Origin: Methylococcales bacterium
Lineage (GTDB): Bacteria > Pseudomonadota > Gammaproteobacteria > Methylococcales > Methylomonadaceae
DNA: 64,000 bases
Assembly: GCA_028712795.1 (NCBI GenBank)
Contig: JAQTPT010000002.1
Span: 1-64,000 of the forward strand
Direction: 5' to 3'
Shown here in pieces: positions 57,810 through 64,000 of the stretch; the first letter of the stretch is position 1; each line of letters starts with the position of its first letter. The notes under the pieces were generated by a model. It did no database searches and was not told the origin of the DNA. It saw nothing but the letters and a program-made list of their open reading frames with translations. The position numbers and the translations under genes were made by a program.

Positions 57810-58528
57810 TATTTCTTAATAACCTGATTTTTTCTTGAGAACAGCCCCATCAAACTGCCCAGTGCCAGCCAAAATACTGCGTTAGCGGTGGCCGTTGCAA
57901 CGATAAAGGTATTCGCTAATTCAGCAGGTGCGGCGCTGCCATGAACGTCGGGTTGCGGTGCGCCTATCAAATGAGGCGATATTAGCAATAGCGATCCGAG
58001 CAGCTTATTTAGCCTGGTTTTAGAAAAAAACAGCAGCCACAGCCCGATGGCTGTATCAATAACAGCCATCAGCCACCAAAGCTGCCGATCTTTTAGATTA
58101 GCGGCTTCGGTGCCGGGAACTTCAGGCGGCAAGCCCAAAGAGGGGGCAACAAAGAAAATAGTATATCCTGCTAACCCCCATAACAGACCGTTACGCCAAT
58201 GACCGATGCCGCCGCGCAGATTGCTGGCAGCTCCTAGCAACAACGCAAAACCGACCGCTAAGCTGATATTAGCTGCCGCCGTATAAGCGGTACGTTCCCA
58301 ACCATTTTGGGGCTGCCATGATTCCGCTTCATGTTGATGCGTTTGTGCCCCTTTGCTACTAGAATGCGAATGAACAGAAATCGCTGCTGCCTGTTCTTCG
58401 TAAACTTCTGCTTGGAGTAAAGTTGGGATAACTTGAATGCTTTGTACCACTGTCAACAACATGCCTGCCCAGAGTCCCGACCATAGCGCCGGGATCAAAA
58501 TCATCCTGAAATGAGACAGGTTGAACAT
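57809..58528 (-). CDS. cbtA: Cobalt transporter subunit CbtA
   Basis: CbtA is a predicted multi-TM cobalt permease found under B12 riboswitches. The 239-aa protein has about five to six hydrophobic segments, a HSHSSSKGAQTHQHE His-rich loop after the first helix, and the conserved ERTAYTAAANISLAVGFALLL and APSLGLPPEVPGTEAANL blocks. It ends with HPQPDVHG-like and TFIVATATANAVFWLALG segments. I start at the ATG at 58528, one base after the cbtB stop, because the upstream extension (to 58642) overlaps cbtB. Confidence 0.92.
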   Translation of the reverse strand: MFNLSHFRMILIPALWSGLWAGMLLTVVQSIQVIPTLLQAEVYEEQAAAISVHSHSSSKGAQTHQHEAESWQPQNGWERTAYTAAANISLAVGFALLLGAASNLRGGIGHWRNGLLWGLAGYTIFFVAPSLGLPPEVPGTEAANLKDRQLWWLMAVIDTAIGLWLLFFSKTRLNKLLGSLLLISPHLIGAPQPDVHGSAAPAELANTFIVATATANAVFWLALGSLMGLFSRKNQVIKK

Positions 58529-58529
58529 A

Positions 58530-58727
58530 TCAATGGCAAGGAAAACTGGCGGAATGACGACCGTCATGTGCAGCGTTATGCAACTGGGCCGTTTCAGCGA
58601 AACCGGCGCCATACAAAAGCACCAAGCCCAATACTCCAGCAAGCAGACTAGGTAAAATCTTGTCTTTTAAGGCATCTGAACGGGATAGTGCATCGATGTT
58701 ATCGATTAATAAGGGTACTGAAAACAT
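58530..58727 (-). CDS. cbtB: Cobalt transporter subunit CbtB
   Basis: The 65-aa protein has one TM helix (about residues 26-44) and the diagnostic C-terminus QLHNAAHDGRHSASFPCH, with His and Cys ligands for cobalt. CbtB works with CbtA in cobalt uptake. An AGGAG lies 8 bases before the ATG. It is the first gene after the cobalamin riboswitch, so the whole cbt-cob run is probably repressed by cobalamin. Confidence 0.95.
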   Translation of the reverse strand: MFSVPLLIDNIDALSRSDALKDKILPSLLAGVLGLVLLYGAGFAETAQLHNAAHDGRHSASFPCH

Positions 58728-58899
58728 GTTTTTTTCTCCTGTGAAAACTACTAAAAAAATAACACTGGCCTCTTAACTCGCTGTAAGGACAGAGATTCGT
58801 ACGCTTAATTGTGTTAAAAATAATTTGCTGGGGAGAAAAAAGAAAGACGGAATCAGGAACGGCAATCCATCTGAACGCCCTCCGCGCGCAAATTCGATT

Positions 58900-59068
58900 A
58901 TCACTTCAGGCCGGTCTCCGGGCTTACAAGGCGGGAAGTGTCCCAAGATTTGCGCCTTCCCATGGTTGACACAGTGGCTTGTGCAAATCTTTTACTTGTT
59001 TACCGTTGCGGGGGCAGCGCAGGCTTTGTTTGCTTATATAAAGCGAACTTACCCACTTCCCGTTTCAA
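58900..59068 (-). promoter_or_regulatory. Cobalamin riboswitch
   Basis: Read on the minus strand it has GGGAAGTGGGTAAG near the 5' end, then the core CTGCCCCCGCAACGGTAA (59003-59020), GCCACTGTGT, ATGGGAAGGCGCAAAT, ACACTTCCCGCC and the B12 box AAGCCCGGAGACCGGCC (58909-58925). These are the standard conserved blocks of the class. It lies about 170 bases upstream of cbtB. The expression platform between it and cbtB was not resolved. Confidence 0.93.
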
Positions 59069-59594
59069 TTCAACAGACAGATTGTCCTCGAATACCTAAT
59101 GTGAGTTTTACAGGGTTATTATATGCACTGAATAATGAGCGAGCAATGTTTGTTCATTATTCAAGATGCCTTAACTCAATTTATAAGATACGGCAGTTTC
59201 GTTAAACCACTTTCATTATCGTCGCAACATTACCACAGCTCCAATAAGCATCAAGGTTAGCGGTCGTATCGTTAGTGGCTCACTCATTTCAGGAGGAGCC
59301 GTTAAAGCCCCGGCAACTACCCATTGTTGCACCATCGCTCCTTGTTCCTGCAACGCGATGGGTGAATCATTAGGTGCGCCGCCATGAGCGATTAAGGTGG
59401 AACAAATTTTAGGTAAGCCTATAATCCCATATAAATTTCCAAGGTTTGACTGGTGCTGCCAATTGATCCCAATTGAGATCAATAGCATCGTCTTTTAGAT
59501 GGCCTGTCACATACGCAACCCATGGCGCAGACTCATCTAACATGTTGGCTGCCGAGAACCCAGAGTCCGGCACATTTAGAACTTGGGCTTTATT
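59069..59594. other. Intergenic region with weak ORFs only
   Basis: No convincing gene is seen. A minus-strand frame (59216-59488, 90 codons) ends in a hydrophobic segment preceded by Pro-rich residues, MSEPLTIRPLTLMLIGAVVM, faintly like a sorting tail. A second minus-strand frame continues from the 96-aa gene past its TAG for about 55 codons (NVPDSGFSAANMLDESAPW). Either may be debris of a decayed gene. Confidence 0.35.
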
Positions 59595-59885
59595 CTAATC
59601 GCCGTCACCTACCCACTCTTCCAGTGCGGCAATGATGCTTTTTGCTTGATCTTTACTGGATATGTTAAATTTTGATTTTTGTTGGTATTCGCCATTGCGC
59701 TTTTGATAACGACGAATCGTATATTTATCAGGGCCGTATTCTTCTTTGGCGCGGTTCCAGTCCTGATAACGATATATAACCGTAGCCCATGCACCTTTGG
59801 TCAGCACTTTTTTATCCAGTTCTTTAACGGTTTCGATCCCGCCATCTTCGTAAGTTACCGTTAACTCATCTACAGTTTCAGCCAT
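59595..59885 (-). CDS. Conserved-looking 96-aa hypothetical protein
   Basis: The small charged protein (DELTVTYEDGGIETVKELDKK, WATVIYRYQDWNRAKEEYGPDKYTIRRYQKRNG) has no signal peptide or membrane helix and would be cytoplasmic. The regular strand-rich pattern and clean codon structure argue for a real gene. It lies 89 bases after the beta-propeller gene on the same strand, next to a MxaD-like gene, so a link to methanol oxidation is possible. I do not recognise the family. Confidence 0.7.
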   Translation of the reverse strand: MAETVDELTVTYEDGGIETVKELDKKVLTKGAWATVIYRYQDWNRAKEEYGPDKYTIRRYQKRNGEYQQKSKFNISSKDQAKSIIAALEEWVGDGD

Positions 59886-59974
59886 TTCATTCTCAAGTCA
59901 TTAATGTCCGGTTAAATTTATCAATATCAGTCAGATACGCACACAACGGGCTGTGAGGCGCAAAAGGTAAAATC

Positions 59975-60934
59975 TTACTTGCCAAAAAACTGCCCAAAGG
60001 CGCGGCTACCTTTGCCGGTTTTAATGGTATCAACCACTTTCAGGGTTTTTGCATCAATCACTGACACAGTATTATCAAACCAATTAGCCACATACACATG
60101 CCGGTCATCGGGGTGCGTATTAATGCCCTCGGGTTTATTACCCACTTCAATCAACGCAATTTCTTTTAAGCTTGCTGTATCAATAACCGATACGGAGCCA
60201 TCATCCTGATTAGTCACAAATAAACGGCTGTCATTTAGCGCCAGCGCAGTGGCATAAGGCAGCATATTAACCTTTACGGTGGCAATGGGTAGCAAGCGCC
60301 TGGTTTCCAATACCGTCACATCATCACTCTGCACATTGGCGACATAAATGCGCTCGCCTCTGGCATCGATGGTGAGCCCAAATGGATGCGTGCCAACAGG
60401 CGTGGTTTTGCTGATAGTCAGGTTATTGAGATCAATTTTAGAAACGGAATTGCTCAGCCGGTTGGCGACATATAACCAACGATTATCCGGGCTAACCAAC
60501 AATCCCGATGGCGAATCGCCTACCGCGATAGTTTTAATGATTCTAAAGTCGCCAGCATCAATGACATCCACATTGTTATGATACCAATCCGCCACATAAA
60601 TCCGCTTGCCATCAGGGCTTGCAGCAATGCCTAGCGCTCCATCGCTTACAGTAACCTTAGCAATAACTTTGCGATTTTTTGAATCTAAAACGGCGAAACC
60701 TTGGGCTTCCGGAGTGCTGATATAAACATTGTCGCCCGCCGGTGCAACCGCCACGCCAGCAGGCTTGCCGTGTACGCTGATCGTATCGACCACTTTGCCC
60801 TGTTCGGTATCAATAATGGAAACACTGTCATCCAATTGATTGCTGATGTAAGCAAAAGGCGTGGCGCCCAGCGGTACAGTAAAAAAAGTTGCAGCGATGG
60901 CTATCGCTACAACCTGGGATTTTATAAAATACAC
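59975..60934 (-). CDS. Exported YVTN-repeat beta-propeller protein (YncE-like)
   Basis: The 319-aa protein has a signal peptide (about residues 1-23, ending LGATPFAY) and seven YVTN-type repeats. Examples are AYISNQLDDSVSIIDT, IYVADWYHNNVDVIDAG, LYVANRLSNSVSKIDL and VYVANWFDNTVSVIDA. These fold into a seven-blade propeller in the periplasm. Similar proteins accompany PQQ-dependent alcohol oxidation in methylotrophs. The start is a GTG at 60934 with AAAGG upstream. It lies 8 bases after the MxaD-like gene. Confidence 0.88.
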   Translation of the reverse strand: MYFIKSQVVAIAIAATFFTVPLGATPFAYISNQLDDSVSIIDTEQGKVVDTISVHGKPAGVAVAPAGDNVYISTPEAQGFAVLDSKNRKVIAKVTVSDGALGIAASPDGKRIYVADWYHNNVDVIDAGDFRIIKTIAVGDSPSGLLVSPDNRWLYVANRLSNSVSKIDLNNLTISKTTPVGTHPFGLTIDARGERIYVANVQSDDVTVLETRRLLPIATVKVNMLPYATALALNDSRLFVTNQDDGSVSVIDTASLKEIALIEVGNKPEGINTHPDDRHVYVANWFDNTVSVIDAKTLKVVDTIKTGKGSRAFGQFFGK

Positions 60935-60942
60935 CTTGACCT

Positions 60943-61506
60943 TTACTTTTCAGCCAAGGCTTTCAAGTTGATTAAACCGGTTTTTAACACGGAACTGACT
61001 GCTGCATTAGCGGTTTCTTCGTTCATTTCCACAGGTGGATTGTTGTTCGTGTAAGCACGGTAATAACCGGCAGTCCAATTAACAACGGAGGTGTCGCCTT
61101 TAGCTTCCACTTCAATACTCGCTGAGTAATTGTCTACTGGCAATACCGGAACTTTTTCTTCAACACCCGCATGCGTGATTGTTTTTGCGGTACTCATCTC
61201 CGTGATCTTGTACGCGTAAGACATTTTTGCGTCATCATATTTTTTTAATTCTTCAGTGATGGTACCGCCATCTTTTAAGGTCAGCACGCGCGTTGCGCCT
61301 TTTTTGTTTCCACCTTCAGCACTTGTGCTGCCGACCGCTGGAAGCCATGACATATCATCAAAATTTTTAATGATAGCCCAGACTTTTTCAGCAGGGGCAT
61401 TGATAGTGATTTGCTCTTCGGCTTTTTGACGCACAGGACCGTGCGCATGGGCAACCGCTGCAAATAAGGAAAGCAACACTGACGCGATTAATGTAATTTT
61501 CTTCAT
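60943..61506 (-). CDS. mxaD: MxaD-like SRPBCC periplasmic protein
   Basis: The 187-aa protein has a signal peptide (residues 1-21, ending AHAHG) and an SRPBCC/polyketide-cyclase-like domain: EEQITINAPAEKVWAIIKNFDDMSWLPAV, GATRVLTLKDGGTITEELKKYD, VVNWTAGYYRAYTNNNPP. MxaD supports electron transfer from methanol dehydrogenase to cytochrome cL. GGAG lies 6 bases before the ATG. It is not in a full mxa cluster here, so it may be a paralogue serving another PQQ dehydrogenase. Confidence 0.82.
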   Translation of the reverse strand: MKKITLIASVLLSLFAAVAHAHGPVRQKAEEQITINAPAEKVWAIIKNFDDMSWLPAVGSTSAEGGNKKGATRVLTLKDGGTITEELKKYDDAKMSYAYKITEMSTAKTITHAGVEEKVPVLPVDNYSASIEVEAKGDTSVVNWTAGYYRAYTNNNPPVEMNEETANAAVSSVLKTGLINLKALAEK

Positions 61507-61709
61507 GGTAACTCCAAGTTGTGAACATAAAAACCAAGCTGGGCATTATATGTCAAGTGGATTCTTCAAGCATCAGTTGGTGTATTTAAATTGAATTTCA
61601 AGTGCGAGAGAGCAATTAACTGACGCAAAAAAAGAAAATATAGGGTCTTCAAAATGGAAGTGATTTAGCCTTTATTGACAACGTGCTGGTGAGCTGATAT
61701 TTTTCGGGA

Positions 61710-61737
61710 TTATCACTCGACATAGGTAGGGTGCTTA
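61710..61737 (+). promoter_or_regulatory. Degenerate CIRCE-like element upstream of hrcA
   Basis: TTATCACTC, ten spacer bases and GGGTGCTTA resemble the HrcA operator TTAGCACTC-N9-GAGTGCTAA at 8 and 7 of 9 positions. The spacer is one base too long. It lies 22 bases before the hrcA start, where autoregulation would be expected. Confidence 0.3.
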
Positions 61738-61758
61738 TTTGCTTGATAAGAGGTATTT

Positions 61759-62814
61759 GTGAGTAATAGGACTCGGGATTTAAATGAACGGTCATTGCAG
61801 CTATTAAAAACCCTGGTTGAACGCTATATTATTGATGGCCAACCAGTGGGATCGCGGGTGTTGTCAAAAGACTCGGAGCTAAACCTGAGTCCTGCAACTA
61901 TCCGTAATGTGATGTCGGATCTGGAAGAAATGGGACTTATACATTCCCCCCATACGTCAGCGGGACGTGTGCCCACAGTCAGCGGTTATCGCCTGTTTGT
62001 TGACAGCTTATTGACCGTTAAGCCATTGGATGCCAGAGATATATCGCGATTACATCAGGGTTTGTCTGAAACGGAAGATACCGGCGATGTGATCGGCATC
62101 ACTTCACGGTTACTTGCAGAATTGACGAAGATGGCTGGAGTGGTGACTTTACCCAGAAGAGAATTGGTCTGTTTGCGGCATATTGAATTTTTGCCCCTTT
62201 CCCATAAACGCGTACTGGTCATTTTTGTTACCAATGAGCAGGAAGTTCATAACAAAGTCATTCATACCGGCAAAGTTTTTAGCGCGTCTGAATTGCAGCA
62301 GGCTGGCGCCTATCTCAATACAATTTATTGCGGCCGCAGCTTAATTAAGGTTCGCGAAGCGGTTTTCAAAGAGTTGCAAGAAGATCAGGAACGCATGAAT
62401 CAGGCCATGCTGGACGCGATAAAAATGGCGCAATTAACGTTTAAAGCAGACGATGAAAAAGATGATTACGTGCTGACAGGTGAAACTAATCTAATGGGCT
62501 TTTCCGAGCTATCAAGCCGGGATCATTTGAAAAAACTGTTTGATGCGTTTAGCCAAAAGCGGGATGTCATTCATCTTTTGGATCAATCAATGAAGGCTGA
62601 GGGAGTGCAGATTTTTATAGGTGAAGAATCGGGTTACCAGGCATTTGACCATTGCAGTCTGGTCACGTCTTCCTATTCTGTCAATGACGAAGTAGTCGGC
62701 GTGCTTGGCGTCATCGGGCCAACACGCATGGCTTATGAGAAAATCATTCCGTTTGTCGATGTTACGGCAAAATTATTAGGCGCGGCCTTGAATCCAAAAA
62801 CAACGGCCCCATGA
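61759..62814 (+). CDS. hrcA: Heat-inducible transcription repressor HrcA
   Basis: HrcA represses heat-shock genes by binding CIRCE elements and is kept active by GroEL. The 351-aa protein has an N-terminal winged helix (SRVLSKDSELNLSPATIRNVMSDLEEMGLIHSPHTSAGRVPT), a central GAF-like region and the C-terminal EGVQIFIGEESGYQAF and VLGVIGPTRMAYEKIIPFVD. The start is GTG at 61759 with AGAGG 5 bases upstream. It precedes grpE and dnaK in the usual order. Confidence 0.96.
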   Translation: MSNRTRDLNERSLQLLKTLVERYIIDGQPVGSRVLSKDSELNLSPATIRNVMSDLEEMGLIHSPHTSAGRVPTVSGYRLFVDSLLTVKPLDARDISRLHQGLSETEDTGDVIGITSRLLAELTKMAGVVTLPRRELVCLRHIEFLPLSHKRVLVIFVTNEQEVHNKVIHTGKVFSASELQQAGAYLNTIYCGRSLIKVREAVFKELQEDQERMNQAMLDAIKMAQLTFKADDEKDDYVLTGETNLMGFSELSSRDHLKKLFDAFSQKRDVIHLLDQSMKAEGVQIFIGEESGYQAFDHCSLVTSSYSVNDEVVGVLGVIGPTRMAYEKIIPFVDVTAKLLGAALNPKTTAP

Positions 62815-62882
62815 TAGGTAACAATATTTCTTTGTGCTTTTTAGCACGTTACCACACTTAAAATATTTAAGGAACGTTAGAG

Positions 62883-63497
62883 ATGAGTAATGATCAGGAA
62901 ACGCCTGAAGCGCAGGTTGAAGTTGAATCTGGTGTTGAAAATGAAATCGTCAACGAAGAACCCTCGCACACTGAAGTAGGCGAACATGAGTACACGGTTG
63001 AAGAACTGAAACAAGAACTGGAAGAAGCCAAGCAAAAAGCTCATGAGGCGTGGGATAAAGCGGTTCGCACACAGGCGGAAATGGAAAACCTGAAAAAAAG
63101 AACCCAAAAAGATCTGGAAGATGCCCATAAATTTGCCTTGACCAGTTTTGGCAAAGAATTATTGCCGGTTTTTGACAGCCTGGTTCTGGGCTTGCAAGCG
63201 GCAACAGGCGATAGCGAGGACGTAAAAAAGTTCAGGGAAGGTAGCGAGTTAACCATCAAACAGTTTGAAGCCTTGTTTGCCAAATTTAATATCGTTGCTA
63301 TTGATCCTCTTGGCCAGCCTTTTAATGCTGAACAGCATCAAGCGATGATGATGCAAGTGGTAGAAGGCGCAGAACCCAACACAGTCGTTAACGTCTTTCA
63401 AAAAGGTTATCTGCTGAATGGCCGTTTACTGAGACCGGCTATGGTTGTAGTGGCAAAAGCCGCAGAAAAACCATCCGAAGATAATGCGAAGGCTTGA
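62883..63497 (+). CDS. grpE: Nucleotide exchange factor GrpE
   Basis: GrpE releases ADP from DnaK. The 204-aa protein has an acidic N-terminal tail, a long helix (VEELKQELEEAKQKAHEAW and RTQAEMENLKKRTQKDLEDA), and the C-terminal beta domain with PFNAEQHQAMMMQVVEGAEPNTVVNVFQKGYLLNGRLLRPAMV, the family signature. AAGGAACG lies 6-8 bases before the ATG. A short GTGCT/AGCAC hairpin lies between hrcA and grpE, at about 62833-62847. Confidence 0.97.
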   Translation: MSNDQETPEAQVEVESGVENEIVNEEPSHTEVGEHEYTVEELKQELEEAKQKAHEAWDKAVRTQAEMENLKKRTQKDLEDAHKFALTSFGKELLPVFDSLVLGLQAATGDSEDVKKFREGSELTIKQFEALFAKFNIVAIDPLGQPFNAEQHQAMMMQVVEGAEPNTVVNVFQKGYLLNGRLLRPAMVVVAKAAEKPSEDNAKA

Positions 63498-63568
63498 ACA
63501 CCATAAAACAGCCCCCATATCGACATTAACTTTTACATTTTTTAACAAATTCAAGTCTGGAGCATTCA

Positions 63569-64000
63569 ATGGCTAAAATAATCGGGATAGATTTAGGAAC
63601 GACCAACTCGTGTGTTGCTGTGTTGGAAAACGGCGTCGCAAAGGTGATTGAAAACAGTGAGGGCGCGCGTACTACGCCGTCCATTATTGCCTTTAGCAGT
63701 GATGATGAAGTTTTGGTAGGACAATCGGCAAAACGTCAGGCGGTCACCAATCCAAAAAACACACTGTTTGCAATTAAACGTTTGATCGGTCGTCGATTTA
63801 AAGATGATGTCGTGCAAAAAGACATCAAAATGGTGCCTTACAAAATTATCGAAGCAGGAAACGGTGACGCGTGGGTAGAAGTGCATGGTAAAAAAATGGC
63901 ATCGCCGGAAATTTCAGCCCGCGTTTTAATGAAGCTGAAAAAAGACGCCGAAGCCTATTTAGGCGAAACCGTTACTGAAGCGGTCATTACCGTTCCTGCT
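63569..64000 (+). CDS. dnaK: Molecular chaperone DnaK (5' part, cut by window end)
   Basis: The first 144 codons are in the window: [20 protein letters not shown] (phosphate-1 motif), [26 protein letters not shown] and [14 protein letters not shown], ending [12 protein letters not shown]. This is the actin-like ATPase domain of DnaK. GGAG lies 7 bases before the ATG. The gene continues beyond base 64000. It follows grpE by 71 bases. Confidence 0.97.
   Translation, partial: MAKIIGIDLGTTNSCVAVLENGVAKVIENSEGARTTPSIIAFSSDDEVLVGQSAKRQAVTNPKNTLFAIKRLIGRRFKDDVVQKDIKMVPYKIIEAGNGDAWVEVHGKKMASPEISARVLMKLKKDAEAYLGETVTEAVITVPA

Overview
The window looks like the chromosome of a methanotrophic or methylotrophic gammaproteobacterium, most likely of the Methylococcales. 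The housekeeping genes (ispD, ispF, ftsB, eno, kdsA, pyrG, lnt, argS, priA, hrcA-grpE-dnaK) are gammaproteobacterial in type, and kdsA and lnt imply a Gram-negative envelope. A periplasmic MxaD-like methanol-oxidation protein sits beside a YVTN beta-propeller protein. The lineage is inferred from gene content, not from a database search.

Layout. 1-17.6 kb is core genome: a minus-strand pyrG-kdsA-eno-ftsB cluster, a small K+ channel, ispD-ispF, a SIMPL protein, then lnt and a Lon-like protease on the plus strand, and priA, argS and a SPOR protein on the minus strand. 17.7-31.3 kb is an accessory zone. It holds intact toxin-antitoxin pairs (Phd/RelE-like, AbrB/PIN), broken ones (vapC with two stops, vapB with one stop), transposase remnants, and a large AT-rich AVAST-like STAND NTPase gene split by a 100-bp miniature element. 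It also holds a three-gene cluster of a heme-oxygenase-like diiron protein, a cupin and an unrecognised 577-residue protein. 31.3-58.7 kb is a large cobalamin region, all on the minus strand. 59-64 kb holds a short methanol-oxidation-linked cluster and the hrcA-grpE-dnaK heat-shock locus.

Cobalamin region. A cobalamin riboswitch (about 58.9-59.07 kb) precedes cbtB-cbtA (cobalt uptake), a thioredoxin-like ferredoxin, cobN with a 22-histidine loop, a fused ChlI/ChlD chelatase protein, cbiE, a CbiX-CbiC fusion, cbiD, cobI/cbiL, cobM/cbiF, cbiG, a CobJ-CobK fusion and a CobW-type GTPase. A second module (cobB/cbiA, cobC, cbiB, thrB) lies downstream. Early (CbiX) and late (CobN-ChlID) cobalt-chelatase genes coexist. 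CbiT, CobA, CobQ/CbiP, CobU, CobS and BtuR are not seen here.

Most interesting. A compact cassette of overlapping genes sits inside the cobalamin cluster between cobM and cbiG: KilA-N, DUF2130 with an ExK nuclease-like motif, an AAA ATPase with a PrrC/RloC-like R-x3-E...H triad, and a 47-aa ORF. It is a candidate uncharacterised defence system. The AVAST-like gene becomes one 1400-residue frame when the 100-bp element and its 3-bp target duplication are removed. A 63-bp palindromic repeat has become the C-terminal coding sequence of two unrelated genes in different frames, with a compensatory stem change.
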